Assembly: GCF_024834055.1 (NCBI RefSeq)
Contig: NZ_JANUXZ010000001.1
Coordinates: 62,001 to 126,000, forward strand
Source: Corynebacterium sp. ES2730-CONJ
Lineage (GTDB): Bacteria > Actinomycetota > Actinomycetes > Mycobacteriales > Mycobacteriaceae
Length of the DNA: 64,000 bases
Reading direction: 5' to 3'
Under the pieces are notes generated by a model that had not been told where the DNA came from, did not search any database, and saw nothing but the letters and a program-made list of their open reading frames with translations. This document shows, piece by piece, positions 26,083-35,804 of this stretch; position 1 is the first letter of the stretch, and the number at the start of each line of letters is the position of its first letter. Made by a program: the position numbers and the translations under genes.

Positions 26083-27738
26083 TTAGAATAGTCCGTTAAT
26101 CAAGTCTCCTTCCACGGTGATCTGTTCTGCTGCGGGTTTTTTCGGCAGGCCTGGCATTGTCATCACATCTCCTGTGAGTGCAACGATGAAACCGGCGCCT
26201 ATGCGTGGCAATAGTTGTCTAATGTGGATAACGTGGCCTTGGGCTGCTCCAAGAGCATTGGGATCCTCGCTGAATGAGTATTGAGTTTTGGAGATACAGA
26301 CGGGCAGGGTGTCCCATCCGTGAGCCTGTAAATATTTCAGGTCCTTGAGTGCGCGAGCAGACCACTGCACCTCCTTGGCTCGATAGATCTCTGTGGCGAT
26401 GCGATTGATTGATTCCTCCAAGCCCTGTGCGGGATCGTAGAGCGGATGCGAGGAGGTGTCGTGGAGATTGTCCAATACATATTGAGCGAGTTCAGCGGCA
26501 CCTTGACCACCCTGTGCCCACACATCCACAGCGTGCAAGGCCACGTTATAATTCGTAGCCCAAGCCTTCATCCACGCAATTTCGGAATCAGTATCTGTAC
26601 TAAAGAGATTCAAGGCCACCACGGGCTCAACCCCGAATTTCCTCAGGTTTTCAATATGCTGCTCGAGGTTGACGATCCCGCTCTCGAGGGCCGAAAGGTC
26701 TTCGTGAGTCAGGTCCTGGCGTGTCATGCCTCCATTGAATTTCAACGAACGGATAGTGGCCACTATTACGCAGCCAGCAATATCAAGATGCCCGATTCGA
26801 GCCTTGATATCGAAGAATTTCTCGGCGCCCAGATCTGCGCCGAAGCCAGCTTCAGTGAGCACATAATCAGCATGCTCGAGTGCAGTTTGTGTGGCGATGA
26901 GTGAATTGCACCCATGTGCGATATTGGCGAAAGGCCCGCCATGGACAAATGCAGGTGTCCCACCGAGGGTTTGAACCAAGTTGGGATGCAAGGCATCTTT
27001 TAGTAGGGCCATCATAGCACCAGTGGCTGATAGGTCAGCAGCGGTAACTGGGCGTCCGTCGAAAGTCTGGGCCACGACGATATTGGCCAACCGTTCCCCA
27101 AGATCGTTGATCCCGGTAGCTAAGCACAAGATGGCCATAATCTCGCTCGCTGCGGTAATAGTGAATCCCGTTTCAGTGGGGACACCGTGAGCTGGTCCCC
27201 CAAGACCTGTGACCACATGGCGAAGGCTCCGGTCGTTGACATCGAGGCAACGTTGCCATGAGATTTTTCTCGGGTCAATTCCCAAGGCATTCCCTTGGTG
27301 GATATGGTTGTCGATGATTGCGGCGAGGGTATTGTTGGCGGCTGTAATCGCGTGGAAATCCCCTGTGAGGTGCAAATTAATATTTTCCATGGGAACAATC
27401 TGGCTGTGTCCGCCGCCTGCGGCTCCGCCTTTAATCCCGAAAACAGGCCCGAGGGAGGGTTCGCGTATAGCCACAAGTGTGGAGTGACCCTGAGCCGCAA
27501 TAGCATCGGCTAGTCCAATAAGGACGGTGGATTTACCCTCGCCTGCTGGTGTGGGTGACATCCCAGTCACCAAAATGAGTGCGCCTTTTTGTGAGCGGTT
27601 CGGTGCGATCGTCGTATCGATCTTGGCTTTATTGCGCCCATAAGGGAGCACCGCTGCGGGAGGTATACCAGCCCGCTCGGCAATAGTGTCAATATTGACA
27701 AGCGGGTGGGATTGAGCGATTTCTACATCGGACAGCAT
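26083..27738 (-). CDS. fhs: Formate-tetrahydrofolate ligase
   Basis: This 551-residue ATP-dependent enzyme makes 10-formyl-THF from formate and THF. The ATP-binding loop TPAGEGKST lies near residue 62, followed by REPSLGPVFGIKGGAAGGG, a family hallmark. Other blocks include GGPAHGVPTETGF and TEAGFGADLGAEKFFDIK. Length is close to the usual 555-560. AGGAG lies about 10 nt before the ATG. It follows aspA after a 134-bp gap and may have its own promoter. Confidence 0.95.
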   Translation of the reverse strand: MLSDVEIAQSHPLVNIDTIAERAGIPPAAVLPYGRNKAKIDTTIAPNRSQKGALILVTGMSPTPAGEGKSTVLIGLADAIAAQGHSTLVAIREPSLGPVFGIKGGAAGGGHSQIVPMENINLHLTGDFHAITAANNTLAAIIDNHIHQGNALGIDPRKISWQRCLDVNDRSLRHVVTGLGGPAHGVPTETGFTITAASEIMAILCLATGINDLGERLANIVVAQTFDGRPVTAADLSATGAMMALLKDALHPNLVQTLGGTPAFVHGGPFANIAHGCNSLIATQTALEHADYVLTEAGFGADLGAEKFFDIKARIGHLDIAGCVIVATIRSLKFNGGMTRQDLTHEDLSALESGIVNLEQHIENLRKFGVEPVVALNLFSTDTDSEIAWMKAWATNYNVALHAVDVWAQGGQGAAELAQYVLDNLHDTSSHPLYDPAQGLEESINRIATEIYRAKEVQWSARALKDLKYLQAHGWDTLPVCISKTQYSFSEDPNALGAAQGHVIHIRQLLPRIGAGFIVALTGDVMTMPGLPKKPAAEQITVEGDLINGLF

Positions 27739-27872
27739 GGGGCTAAGGCTCCTCGGTATATGTGGGTAGATGCTAAACAGTTCAGGTTTAAATCTATCCG
27801 ATGGAGTTCAAGAATATGCGCCCATATCCATACTTTTTCCAGACCCGCAAGCTAGGGGGACTCAGACCTCAT

Positions 27873-29327
27873 TTAGTTATCAAGGTAGAGGCGTCCCCTA
27901 AATACTGGATGCATGAGGTTTTCTTTAGAGAGCACCTGATTGAGGGTCTCCTCGTCCATCAGACTTTTTTCTAAGACGAGTTCACGAACCGATTTCCCCG
28001 TCGCAGCCGCTTCCTTACCGATGAGGTCGCCATTGTGGTGGCCAATAAAAGGATTGAGGTAGGTGATAATGCCTATGGACTGCTCTACGTAGCGTTGGCA
28101 TACCTCTTTATTAGCGGTGATTCCGCTCACGCACTTTTCACGCAGGGTTCGAGATGCATTTCTCAAAATGTCCATAGACTCGAATAGTGCTTGGCCAATG
28201 GCGGGCTCCATCACATTGAGTTGCAATTGCCCCGCCTCCGCCGCCATGAGGACGGTGATGTCGTTGCCGAATACTTTGAAGCACACTTGGTTAACAACCT
28301 CGGGGATAACGGGGTTGACCTTCGCCGGCATAATCGATGATCCTGCTTGACGTTCGGGCAGGTTGATCTCGTTGAGGCCAGCTCTGGGTCCTGAGGAGAG
28401 AAGTCTGAGGTCGTTGCAAATTTTCGATAGTTTCATAGCACCGCGCTTGAGAGCCGAATGGACGAGCACATACGCGCCGGTATCACTAGTAGCCTCAATA
28501 AGATCGGCAGCTGATTTCACCGGTAGTCCTGTGACTTCAGCAAGGGCTGCGGTCACTTGGTTGCGATACCCGGACGGGGTGTTGAGACCCGTTCCGATAG
28601 CTGTGGCCCCTAAATTAACCTCTAGGAGGCGATCGGCAGCGAGCTGCATAATGGCGCGTTCTTCACTCAGGTTCTGGGAGAAGGCTTTAAATTCATCGCC
28701 GAGGGTCATCGGTACCGCGTCTTGCAGCTGGGTGCGCCCCATTTTTAAGATATCGACAAATTCGTGCGATTTGACGTCAAATGCTGCCTGTAGGTGGTCA
28801 AATTCCTTGATCAAACGCATCATGGAGGCATAAAGGCCCAAACGGAAACCTGTGGGGTACGCATCGTTTGTTGATTGCGACATATTTACATCATCGTTGG
28901 GATTGATGACATCATAGGCTCCCTTGGGCTCACCTAAGTGCTCGAGGGCTAGATTGGCGACAACCTCGTTGGTATTCATATTCAGCGACGTTCCCGCTCC
29001 ACCTTGGAATACGTCGATGGGGAATTGGTCCATGCAGCGGCCATGCTCCAAAATCTGATCACATGCCCACACGATTGCCTCTGCTTTGTTGGCGGGTAGT
29101 GTGTGTAGGCGTCGATTGGCTAGTGCTGTCGCTTTCTTTACCTGCACCATGCCCCGAATAAAGTCTGGGATCTGGTTGATGGTTGTTCCCGAAATCTGGA
29201 AATTTTCGATGGCTCGCTGTGTATGGATTCCGTAGTATTTGGAATTATCAATGTGCATTTCACCGAGGAGGTCTACCTCAGTGCGCATATCGGAGTTATG
29301 GGGCTGAGTTGGGTTGTGGCGAGCCAT
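27873..29327 (-). CDS. aspA: Aspartate ammonia-lyase
   Basis: This 484-residue member of the fumarase/aspartase superfamily converts L-aspartate to fumarate and ammonia. The superfamily signature [11 protein letters not shown] lies near residue 326 and carries the catalytic Ser loop. [14 protein letters not shown] and [14 protein letters not shown] are the other two conserved regions. Aspartase is favoured over fumarase because of the [16 protein letters not shown] region and length. AAGGAG lies 12 nt before the ATG. Upstream is a palindrome-rich 270-bp gap that may hold its control region. Confidence 0.9.
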   Translation of the reverse strand: MARHNPTQPHNSDMRTEVDLLGEMHIDNSKYYGIHTQRAIENFQISGTTINQIPDFIRGMVQVKKATALANRRLHTLPANKAEAIVWACDQILEHGRCMDQFPIDVFQGGAGTSLNMNTNEVVANLALEHLGEPKGAYDVINPNDDVNMSQSTNDAYPTGFRLGLYASMMRLIKEFDHLQAAFDVKSHEFVDILKMGRTQLQDAVPMTLGDEFKAFSQNLSEERAIMQLAADRLLEVNLGATAIGTGLNTPSGYRNQVTAALAEVTGLPVKSAADLIEATSDTGAYVLVHSALKRGAMKLSKICNDLRLLSSGPRAGLNEINLPERQAGSSIMPAKVNPVIPEVVNQVCFKVFGNDITVLMAAEAGQLQLNVMEPAIGQALFESMDILRNASRTLREKCVSGITANKEVCQRYVEQSIGIITYLNPFIGHHNGDLIGKEAAATGKSVRELVLEKSLMDEETLNQVLSKENLMHPVFRGRLYLDN

Positions 29328-29597
29328 AGTCGGTGGAAGTCTCCTTAAAATTGTATTATTACACAGTAAGAAGGTGCTGAGAAGGTGGAGCGCGAAATCC
29401 TAGGATTTCGCTGGGCGCGCCACTTTTAACCTAGGCGAAACCTAGCTCTGAAAGGTTTCGCACCAAGGCTACGTTACCTCGACGGCACCACCACTCACCA
29501 TACACCGATACAGGGGGTTTGTGAGCCTAAAAGTACAGATCGGCTCTGTGTAGTGACCGCTCAATGGGGGTAGGTGAGCGCTCTGTACCCAGGTACG
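29328..29597. other. aspA upstream region with palindromes
   Basis: There is no gene in this 270 bp. It holds a perfect 20-bp palindrome at 29392-29411 (GCGAAATCCT then its complement) and a second inverted repeat GCGAAACCT/AGGTTTCGC at 29435-29443 and 29453-29461. Both share a GCGAAA(T/C)CCT half-site. Further short stems are GAGCC/GGCTC near 29523-29555 and GTACC/GGTAC near 29586-29597. On the minus strand TACAAT lies upstream of the AAGGAG site, a possible aspA -10. Confidence 0.55.
29392..29461. repeat. Two related inverted repeats, half-site GCGAAAYCCT
   Basis: Copy 1 is a gapless 20-bp palindrome (29392-29411), flanked by GTGG at 29385-29388 and CCAC at 29420-29423. Copy 2 has 9-bp arms and a 9-nt loop (29435-29461). 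They may be operators for a dimeric regulator or consecutive hairpins ending the upstream transcript; TTTT follows copy 1 on plus. Confidence 0.55.
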
Positions 29598-30272
29598 CTA
29601 CTGACTTATGGAATTAAACCATTCTTCGAGCCGATTAAAGGTGATATCAGCATAGGAATTAATGCCGATCTCATGAACCTCAGGTGGGCGCTGAGCTTGT
29701 GAGCCAGGAGCGGCGACGACCACGCACCCAGCACGAGTTGCAGCGGTCATGCCAGTGTAGGAATCTTCAAAGACGAGACATTCTCGAGTGGATACCCGGA
29801 GTCTTTCCGACGATAAACGGTAGATAAGGGGATGTGGTTTTCCTGTGTGAACCTCGTCTCCGCACAAGGAGCCTGCAAAATAGTGAGCTCCGAGAGTGTC
29901 GATGACGGGCTCAGCTAATTCTCTGGAGGTATTAGTGACTATAAAATTAGGGATTCCTCGCTGCTGAATATCGCCCAAAAGCTCGATAACACCAGCAAAG
30001 ATTTCAGTCTGCGGTAGCAATTCTTGCATCCGCTTCACCATAAAACGTTCAAAATGCTCGTAAGCAGGCTTATCTAAGGAAATACCGGCGTGTTCCGCGG
30101 CAATTTGAAGGGTATTAGCAAATGATCCCCCCACCGTCTGAGCCCGTAATTCAGGGGTGAGTCGTCGCCCCATCTCTTCACTGAGTTCGTAGGTAGCAAT
30201 CTCCCACAGAGGTTCTGAGTTCACTAAAGTTCCGTCCATATCCCACAGGACGGCACGAAGTTTTGCAGCCAT
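29598..30272 (-). CDS. HAD-superfamily phosphatase (beta-phosphoglucomutase-like)
   Basis: This 224-residue HAD hydrolase has motif I DMDGT with nucleophile Asp11 and acid Asp13, motif II Thr/Ser (FIVTNTS, near residue 115), Lys in GKPHPLIY and motif III EDSYTGM. An alpha-helical cap lies between motifs I and II. It probably dephosphorylates a small sugar phosphate or phosphoglycolate-like metabolite; the substrate cannot be read. A small membrane protein gene lies 17 bp upstream on the same strand. Confidence 0.85.
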   Translation of the reverse strand: MAAKLRAVLWDMDGTLVNSEPLWEIATYELSEEMGRRLTPELRAQTVGGSFANTLQIAAEHAGISLDKPAYEHFERFMVKRMQELLPQTEIFAGVIELLGDIQQRGIPNFIVTNTSRELAEPVIDTLGAHYFAGSLCGDEVHTGKPHPLIYRLSSERLRVSTRECLVFEDSYTGMTAATRAGCVVVAAPGSQAQRPPEVHEIGINSYADITFNRLEEWFNSISQ

Positions 30273-30289
30273 CTATTTGAGTGTCCTTC

Positions 30290-30481
30290 CTAACGGAAAA
30301 ATTGCGCAATATTCTCGAATAACCCTACTTGATGACCGCCGCCGAAGAATACCAGCGCAAAGATGATAGAGAAGAACCTCCGGATAAGGCTTCGTACAAT
30401 ACTAATTATTGCAACTAGCACCACTACTCCAATAATGAGTGGAAAGGCCACTTCTGGGCTGAGGAGATAATCGAGGGACAT
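30290..30481 (-). CDS. Small hydrophobic membrane protein, unknown
   Basis: From the ATG at 30481 (MSLDYLLSPE) the product is 63 residues; an in-frame GTG three codons upstream is possible, but AAAGAAG sits 8 nt before this ATG. A membrane helix (FPLIIGVVVLVAIISIV) and a second hydrophobic stretch (FFSIIFALVFFGGG) are joined by RSLIRR. I do not recognise the family. It lies 17 bp before the HAD phosphatase gene and may be cotranscribed with it. Confidence 0.5.
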   Translation of the reverse strand: MSLDYLLSPEVAFPLIIGVVVLVAIISIVRSLIRRFFSIIFALVFFGGGHQVGLFENIAQFFR

Positions 30482-30810
30482 ATCTATCACTTCTTTCTCA
30501 TGGGTGCTTATATAGCTTCCGGCACTCCTAGGATTCTAAGACAGAAAAGCCCTCGGTCATAAGCGGGTGTTCGTGGCTGATATTTACTCTTGATAGTCCT
30601 CCCCTATGCTCGTGCGCGAGCCAGTCAGGGCGGATAGGAGTTAAAAAGCGTGTGCACGATGCTGAAACGATCGTGCAAGTCCAGTAGCCACGATGCCTAT
30701 ACACTCGCCGCGAGCTGTGTGGTCACCGACTATTATTCCGTCCATCTTCTACACTCGAGCCCCTCGGTCAGCGAATAATCCTCGGATCGCCGGAAAATCG
30801 CGATCATGGT
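30482..30810. other. Unassigned intergenic region
   Basis: There are about 330 bp with no recognised gene. On the minus strand a frame open from about 30703 to 30537 encodes about 55 residues ending EHPLMTEGFSVLES but lacks a convincing start, and another short frame starts MDGIIVGDHTARG (34 codons). Neither resembles a known protein. Possible decayed sequence or a small RNA locus. Confidence 0.4.
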
Positions 30811-31266
30811 CTAGCCAAGCAGTGAGGCGTCGCGGTAGGAAACGGTATCAGTGTGGGAACAGTACTCCGCTTCCGTTAATCTCGGCAGCTCCGTTACCCG
30901 TGCTTCAGCTACTCCTTTGAGAGCCCACAACTCGGCGATAAGGTCCTCGAGTTCCGCTGCTTCTTCGGGCTCGATAATGGCATCAGCGTTACGGTAGTTG
31001 AACTCTAAAATTCGCCGATGCCAGTTGGAAGTCGTATCTACAATAAACTCGTCCGATTCCACCAAGGAGGGATCGTCAATCCGGGCGCACTCTCGGACCA
31101 GGGCGTGCAGGAGGTTTTCCAGCTCAGCTAACTGCTCGCTATCATATGGTGGATCCCAGAATTCTTTTTCCGATGCTCGAAGATAAGAGCCAGTCGAAAA
31201 TGTGCGCAGATCAGCGATAAAATTCTCCACCTTTTTATCAAAATATTCGATAAACGTACCCGTCAT
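30811..31266 (-). CDS. Conserved hypothetical acidic protein
   Basis: The 151-residue soluble protein is rich in Glu and Asp, probably all-helical ([32 protein letters not shown]). There is no signal peptide or membrane segment, and I do not recognise a family. Its ATG overlaps the mshC stop (ATGA, 4 bp), so it is translationally coupled to mshC and is probably a real gene. A link to mycothiol metabolism is inferred only from this coupling. Confidence 0.65.
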   Translation of the reverse strand: MTGTFIEYFDKKVENFIADLRTFSTGSYLRASEKEFWDPPYDSEQLAELENLLHALVRECARIDDPSLVESDEFIVDTTSNWHRRILEFNYRNADAIIEPEEAAELEDLIAELWALKGVAEARVTELPRLTEAEYCSHTDTVSYRDASLLG

Positions 31267-32516
31267 AGCTTTATTCCCAATAGTGCATCAACCCCCACCT
31301 GAACGAGCTGGCCCGCCTCGCTCAGCGTTTGACGGCTGGGGGGTTGCCCCACTACCGAATGAGCCCAACGATCGATCGCTGACAAAGCACCAGGGGTATC
31401 GAGATCATCTGCCAGTCTCGTACGCACAAACTGGATAAGATCTTCGGCGTGAGCACGGTTGCTCTCGCGGCTAATAGCGCTGCGCCATAGCGCGAGTCGA
31501 TCTTCGGCTGCAGCGAGTAAATCTTGAGAGAAATCCCGCGACGCGCGATACGACGCCGAAAAGACACTGAGACGGATGGCGGCTGGATCGTGTCCCGCTC
31601 GAGTGAGATGGGATACGAATACTAGATTGCCAAGTGATTTGGACATCTTGACTCCATCGAGGGAGATCATGCCGGTGTGGACATAATGTCCGGCCATACG
31701 CGGGCTATCGCAGGCCGCTTCCACGTGAGCCGCTGAGAACTCATGGTGGGGGAAGATGAGGTCTGATCCACCTCCTTGGATAGCGAAATGGTTACCCAAA
31801 CGATGAGCAGCAATAGCCGCGCACTCGATATGCCACCCCGGGCGACCCGGCCCAAACGGAGAATCCCATGAGGGTTCCCCCTCGCGGTGAGCTCGCCAAA
31901 TTAGGGCATCGAGAGGATCTTTCTTAAATTCCCGCTGTGGGTCTCCCCCGCGCTCAGCGAAGAGTTCTTCCATAAGTGCCCGAGAATAATTTGACTCGTA
32001 GCCAAAGTTCTTTGTTGCCGTAACAGAGGCATATATATCGGGATAGTCGGGATCGTCGACAATATAGGCAGCACCAGTCTCGAGCAGTCGCGATACGAGC
32101 GTGATAACCTCATCGACCGATTCCATAGCCCCGATATAATCCTGTGGCGGTATAACCCTCAGGTTAGTCATATCAGAACGGAAGAGATCAATCTGGCTGG
32201 TACCCAACGCCTGCCAGTCGAGGCCGTCTCGTTGGGCGCGTTCAAAGAGGGGATCGTCGACGTCGGTGATATTTTGCACGTAATGGACCTGCGCACCTTG
32301 ATCGATGAGAACTCTGTTGATGAGGTCAAAAGTCAGATATGTCGCGGCGTGACCCAAGTGCGTGGAATCGTACGGAGTAATTCCACACACATAAATCCCA
32401 GCCTTGCCTTGATGAACTTCAACTGGTTTGACTACCCTATCGGCGGTGTCGTACAAGCTTAACGCGATGGGTTCGCCAGGGAGGTGGGGAATGTCGGGCC
32501 GTGACCAAGAAAACAT
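31263..32516 (-). CDS. mshC: Cysteine:GlcN-inositol ligase of mycothiol synthesis, MshC
   Basis: The 417-residue cysteinyl-tRNA-synthetase paralogue joins cysteine to glucosaminyl-inositol with ATP, the third step in making mycothiol, the main thiol of actinobacteria. The zinc cysteine is in [15 protein letters not shown], which also holds the HIGH-type signature, and KMSKSLGN is near residue 289. [10 protein letters not shown] carries further zinc ligands. It lacks the long C-terminal anticodon-binding domain of CysS, which fits MshC. A TAAACT box ends 7 nt before the ATG, suggesting a leaderless transcript. Confidence 0.93.
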   Translation of the reverse strand: MFSWSRPDIPHLPGEPIALSLYDTADRVVKPVEVHQGKAGIYVCGITPYDSTHLGHAATYLTFDLINRVLIDQGAQVHYVQNITDVDDPLFERAQRDGLDWQALGTSQIDLFRSDMTNLRVIPPQDYIGAMESVDEVITLVSRLLETGAAYIVDDPDYPDIYASVTATKNFGYESNYSRALMEELFAERGGDPQREFKKDPLDALIWRAHREGEPSWDSPFGPGRPGWHIECAAIAAHRLGNHFAIQGGGSDLIFPHHEFSAAHVEAACDSPRMAGHYVHTGMISLDGVKMSKSLGNLVFVSHLTRAGHDPAAIRLSVFSASYRASRDFSQDLLAAAEDRLALWRSAISRESNRAHAEDLIQFVRTRLADDLDTPGALSAIDRWAHSVVGQPPSRQTLSEAGQLVQVGVDALLGIKL

Positions 32517-32523
32517 AGGCGCT

Positions 32524-32529
32524 AGTTTA
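32524..32529 (-). promoter_or_regulatory. -10 box of mshC, leaderless
   Basis: TAAACT on the minus strand ends 7 nt before the mshC ATG; no Shine-Dalgarno sequence lies between. Confidence 0.55.
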
Positions 32530-32583
32530 CCGAAAAATCACCGTTGCGCCGATTCGCTAACACCGGCCCCTACCGAGCCGCTG

Positions 32584-33474
32584 CTACGGGATTAGGAGTC
32601 CGGCTGCGAGCAGCGCTATCGTGGCCAGCCCCACCGGGATGCGGTAAGCCGCGAACCAACTAAAGGAGTGCTGGGAAACAAAGCGTAAAAGCCACGCGAT
32701 AGTAGCGTAACCGACTCCAAAGGCGATAAGGGAGCCGACAATGAGCTGAACGCCAGAGGCAGCCTGGCCCGTCTGTGGGGCGAAAGCATCGGGTAGCGAG
32801 AATAAGCCCGAAGCTAAGACCGCAGGTATAGCGAGCAGAAAGCTAAACCGGGCTGCGACTTCGCGCTCCAGTCCAAGAAAAAGACCAGCAGAGATCGTCC
32901 CTCCTGATCGAGAGACCCCAGGGATAAGCGCAAGACACTGAGCGAGACCCATAACAATAGCGTCAGTCATAGTGAGATCTTCGTAGCGGCGCTTTTTCCT
33001 CCCCCACCGTTCTGCTGCGATAAAGACAAAGGAGAAAAGGATCAAGACGGTGGCGGTGATCCACAGATTGCGGAGATTGCCCCGTATATAGTCCTTAGCT
33101 AGGAATCCGATGACGCCCACCGGTATGGTGCCCGCAATGACCATCCAGCCCATCGTGTAATGGAAACCACGCTGGGAGGGTCGAACCAGTCCTACGATCC
33201 AGTGCCTTATAATCGTGTAGATATCTCGGGCAAAATAGACTAATACAGCCGCTTCAGTACCCAGCTGCACAACGGCAGTAAACGAGGCCCCCGCATCTTC
33301 ACCAAAGAAGAGCGAACTGACGATCCTTAAATGACCAGAGGAACTGACAGGTAAAAATTCTGTCAGCCCTTGCACGAGGGAGAGGACCACGACCTGAACC
33401 CACGACATAGCCGTCGGATCCGTGGCGGATGCCAGAATGTGGGCACCTTCGGTAATTGCAGCAGTATCAGTCAC
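32584..33474 (-). CDS. uppP: Undecaprenyl-diphosphatase UppP (BacA)
   Basis: This 296-residue integral membrane enzyme recycles the lipid carrier for cell-wall precursors by dephosphorylating undecaprenyl diphosphate. The BacA signatures are [15 protein letters not shown] (near residue 37) and [14 protein letters not shown] (near 187), with about eight membrane helices. The GTG at 33474 is preceded by TACGGT at 8 nt, a weak leaderless candidate; an internal ATG at 33408 (MSWVQ) would give a more usual N-terminus but has no visible start signal. Confidence 0.93.
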   Translation of the reverse strand: MTDTAAITEGAHILASATDPTAMSWVQVVVLSLVQGLTEFLPVSSSGHLRIVSSLFFGEDAGASFTAVVQLGTEAAVLVYFARDIYTIIRHWIVGLVRPSQRGFHYTMGWMVIAGTIPVGVIGFLAKDYIRGNLRNLWITATVLILFSFVFIAAERWGRKKRRYEDLTMTDAIVMGLAQCLALIPGVSRSGGTISAGLFLGLEREVAARFSFLLAIPAVLASGLFSLPDAFAPQTGQAASGVQLIVGSLIAFGVGYATIAWLLRFVSQHSFSWFAAYRIPVGLATIALLAAGLLIP

Positions 33475-33572
33475 AGATGTATACCGTACTCGTTTCTCGG
33501 CGAACGTTCATGCATCAGGCCAGAAAGTACACAGCAACCCAACCTTCGGGGTGGACAGACACTGATCGGTGC

Positions 33573-33578
33573 TAACAT
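33573..33578 (+). promoter_or_regulatory. -10 box of the lipoprotein gene, leaderless
   Basis: TAACAT ends 7 nt before the GTG at 33586. It supports this start rather than the upstream in-frame codons, which lie within uppP. Confidence 0.5.
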
Positions 33579-33585
33579 TCTCCTT

Positions 33586-34593
33586 GTGAAATATAAAGCT
33601 CTCGGGACAATTCTTGCCCTAACTCTTACCGCCTGTAATCCCCCTTCGGTTGAAGAAAAACTCCCGGTACGTATGGGAAGTGCTTTCCCCGAACCGAGGG
33701 TGTCGGGCACGGTGCCCCATGGAGACGTTATTGATCTTGACCCCAAATATCACAATGTTGAAGATATGGAACGGGTGGGCGATATCCTGGCGCTGCGTTC
33801 GAAAGACAAGCTAGCGGTGGGTACGGTTGCTGATTTCCGATCCGGTCAAGCGGCTGTCCTTGAGGTGGATCCCAAATGTGGCGATATGACCGCTGCAGCT
33901 CCGGATTTTCTGATCGCTTGTCCTGATGGGGTCAATGCTATTGACGCGAAGAACCCGAAACTGCTGGTGATTCAAACAACGCCGAAGCCTGTGACAGCAG
34001 TAGCACGCACTAGCGACGGGACCCTTTTTGTGGGTAATGCTGATAGCGAGGAAATTCTAGCCTATAAAGAGGGTAACGAGCACTCTATTACCATGGAGGG
34101 CCCAGTTGACCAGCTCATAGCCGTAGCTCGCGACGCCGGCCCCGACTCCGTTTACCGCACCAATAGGGTCAATACGACCATTCAAAATATTTACCCCGAC
34201 TCCCTCAAGGCTGGAGCCGTTCTGCGGGTGGGCCTAGGTGTGGGTGAAATTTCTGCCGGTAGCAATGGTATGGCTTTGGCAGCAGATGCTATAGGACATC
34301 AGTTCGGCGTCTATCTGGCCGATGATGTGATCCGGCTGCATCAAACCACACCCACGCATGGGCAATCTCCTTGGGACCTGGCATGGGATAAGAATACCGA
34401 GAGCGTGTGGGTGGCAACGACGGCTGATTCCAGCATTAGTGGGTATACAATCTCAAGCGGAGTTGGACAAGAGATTGTCCAGTATTCAGGAGTCTCCGAT
34501 ATTCACAATATCGAGATCCTCGACAACGGCGATATTGTAGCGGCCTCCGCATCAGGTGCTGGCCTGCAGATTATTTCCCGTGCACAACAGTGA
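33586..34593 (+). CDS. Predicted lipoprotein (LppL-like), beta-propeller-like
   Basis: Starting at GTG 33586 gives 335 residues with a lipoprotein signal: basic VKYK, a short hydrophobic core, and the lipobox LTAC with Cys17 as the acylation site. The mature protein has repeated strand-rich units (FVGNADSEEILAY; VWVATTADSSISGY) that suggest a beta-propeller. Function is unknown. The frame extends upstream to 33370 inside uppP, but only the GTG start yields a lipobox. It lies directly before pyrD on the same strand, as I recall for lppL in C. glutamicum. Confidence 0.75.
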   Translation: MKYKALGTILALTLTACNPPSVEEKLPVRMGSAFPEPRVSGTVPHGDVIDLDPKYHNVEDMERVGDILALRSKDKLAVGTVADFRSGQAAVLEVDPKCGDMTAAAPDFLIACPDGVNAIDAKNPKLLVIQTTPKPVTAVARTSDGTLFVGNADSEEILAYKEGNEHSITMEGPVDQLIAVARDAGPDSVYRTNRVNTTIQNIYPDSLKAGAVLRVGLGVGEISAGSNGMALAADAIGHQFGVYLADDVIRLHQTTPTHGQSPWDLAWDKNTESVWVATTADSSISGYTISSGVGQEIVQYSGVSDIHNIEILDNGDIVAASASGAGLQIISRAQQ

Positions 34594-34610
34594 CAATAAG
34601 TATCTACGGT

Positions 34611-34616
34611 TAGGAT
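34611..34616 (+). promoter_or_regulatory. -10 box of pyrD, leaderless
   Basis: TAGGAT ends 6 nt before the pyrD ATG. GAGG is present but only 2 nt from the ATG. Confidence 0.4.
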
Positions 34617-34622
34617 GAGGTC

Positions 34623-35735
34623 ATGAGCTATAGAACTCCGCCCCAGAGGATTGCCCTCTATCAAAAAACACTCACGCTGATGTTTAAGCTCTCTCCGGAG
34701 CTCATCCACGGCATTATCTCACGAGGTGTTAGCCTCGTGCAGAATATCCCTCCCCTACGCTGGATCTTAGCCAAGATGGTGCGAGTGAACGATCCCATTT
34801 TGGCGCAAGAGGTTTTCGGAACTGTCTTTCCCCTGCCCCTCGGTTTAGCTGCCGGCTTCGATAAGGATGGGCTCGCACCCGATGCCTGGGAGGCCTTGGG
34901 TTTTGGGTTCTCGGAACTGGGCACCGTGACAGCCTCACCGCAGCCAGGAAATCCGCAACCGCGACTCTTTAGACTTCCTAAAGATCACGCGATATTGAAT
35001 CGAATGGGCTTCAATAATACGGGCGCCACGGAAGTGGCCAAAAATCTCCGCAGGCGCTCCGCTGCAAGTATTATTGGAATCAATATTGGTAAGACCAAGG
35101 TTGTCGAACCCGAAGAAGCAGCGGATGATTATCGGCGTTCCGCATCCCTGCTCGGGGATCTCGCGGACTATGTCGTGGTCAATGTATCATCCCCTAACAC
35201 CCCAGGACTACGCGATTTGCAAGCGGTAGATTCGCTGCGACCTATCCTTAGTGCGGTTAAGGCTGCAACTTCGACTCCAGTTCTGGTAAAAATCGCACCC
35301 GATCTTAACGATGCGGATATTGATGCCATTGCGGATCTTGCCTCTGAGCTTGATCTTGATGGCATCGTAGCTACCAATACCACGATCTCGAGGGAGGGCT
35401 TATCGACTGATGCGTCGATAGTCGAGGATATGGGCGCTGGAGGAATATCCGGCCCCCCGGTAGCCGCCCGATCTCTCGACGTCCTGCGACGCCTGCATCA
35501 AAAGGTAGGCGATGAGATGGTATTGATTGGTGTTGGCGGCATTGAAAGTGCTCGGCAGGCGTGGGAACGGATTGCCGCAGGCGCAACCCTCATTCAGGGC
35601 TACACCGGTCTCATTTATGGGGGCCCCGATTGGATTCGTGAAATCCACCGCGGATTGGCCGAACAGCTGCGAGCCCATAACCTCGCTTCATTATCCGAAG
35701 CGGTGGGTTCGGGTCTTCCTTGGACACTTGACTAG
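34623..35735 (+). CDS. pyrD: Dihydroorotate dehydrogenase (quinone), class 2
   Basis: The 370-residue FMN enzyme oxidises dihydroorotate to orotate in pyrimidine synthesis and passes electrons to menaquinone. Class 2 features are the N-terminal helical membrane-association segment (residues about 1-45), [22 protein letters not shown], and the catalytic Ser loop [15 protein letters not shown]. The end [12 protein letters not shown] binds the FMN phosphate. A strong terminator follows the stop, and the gene converges on the membrane protein gene at 35805. Confidence 0.95.
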   Translation: MSYRTPPQRIALYQKTLTLMFKLSPELIHGIISRGVSLVQNIPPLRWILAKMVRVNDPILAQEVFGTVFPLPLGLAAGFDKDGLAPDAWEALGFGFSELGTVTASPQPGNPQPRLFRLPKDHAILNRMGFNNTGATEVAKNLRRRSAASIIGINIGKTKVVEPEEAADDYRRSASLLGDLADYVVVNVSSPNTPGLRDLQAVDSLRPILSAVKAATSTPVLVKIAPDLNDADIDAIADLASELDLDGIVATNTTISREGLSTDASIVEDMGAGGISGPPVAARSLDVLRRLHQKVGDEMVLIGVGGIESARQAWERIAAGATLIQGYTGLIYGGPDWIREIHRGLAEQLRAHNLASLSEAVGSGLPWTLD

Positions 35736-35746
35736 AACGAAAGAAA

Positions 35747-35785
35747 TAACTCCCTGCATTGATGATATATCGATGCAGGGAGTTA
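35747..35785. terminator. Bidirectional terminator after pyrD
   Basis: A perfect 13-bp stem TAACTCCCTGCAT (35747-35759)/ATGCAGGGAGTTA (35773-35785) lies between convergent genes, with extra pairing toward the loop. U-runs are weak on both sides. Confidence 0.75.
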
Positions 35786-35804
35786 TGCTCAATACGTCCT
35801 CATG

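Noticed and set aside
29392-29461. Insertion-sequence ends or attachment site
   Set aside because: The palindromes have no transposase, target duplication or integrase nearby.
30693-30920. Plus-strand 75-codon frame across the unassigned gap
   Set aside because: It overlaps the real minus-strand gene at 30811 in antisense, has no ribosome-binding site and is rich in Arg/Pro/Ser like other shadow frames.
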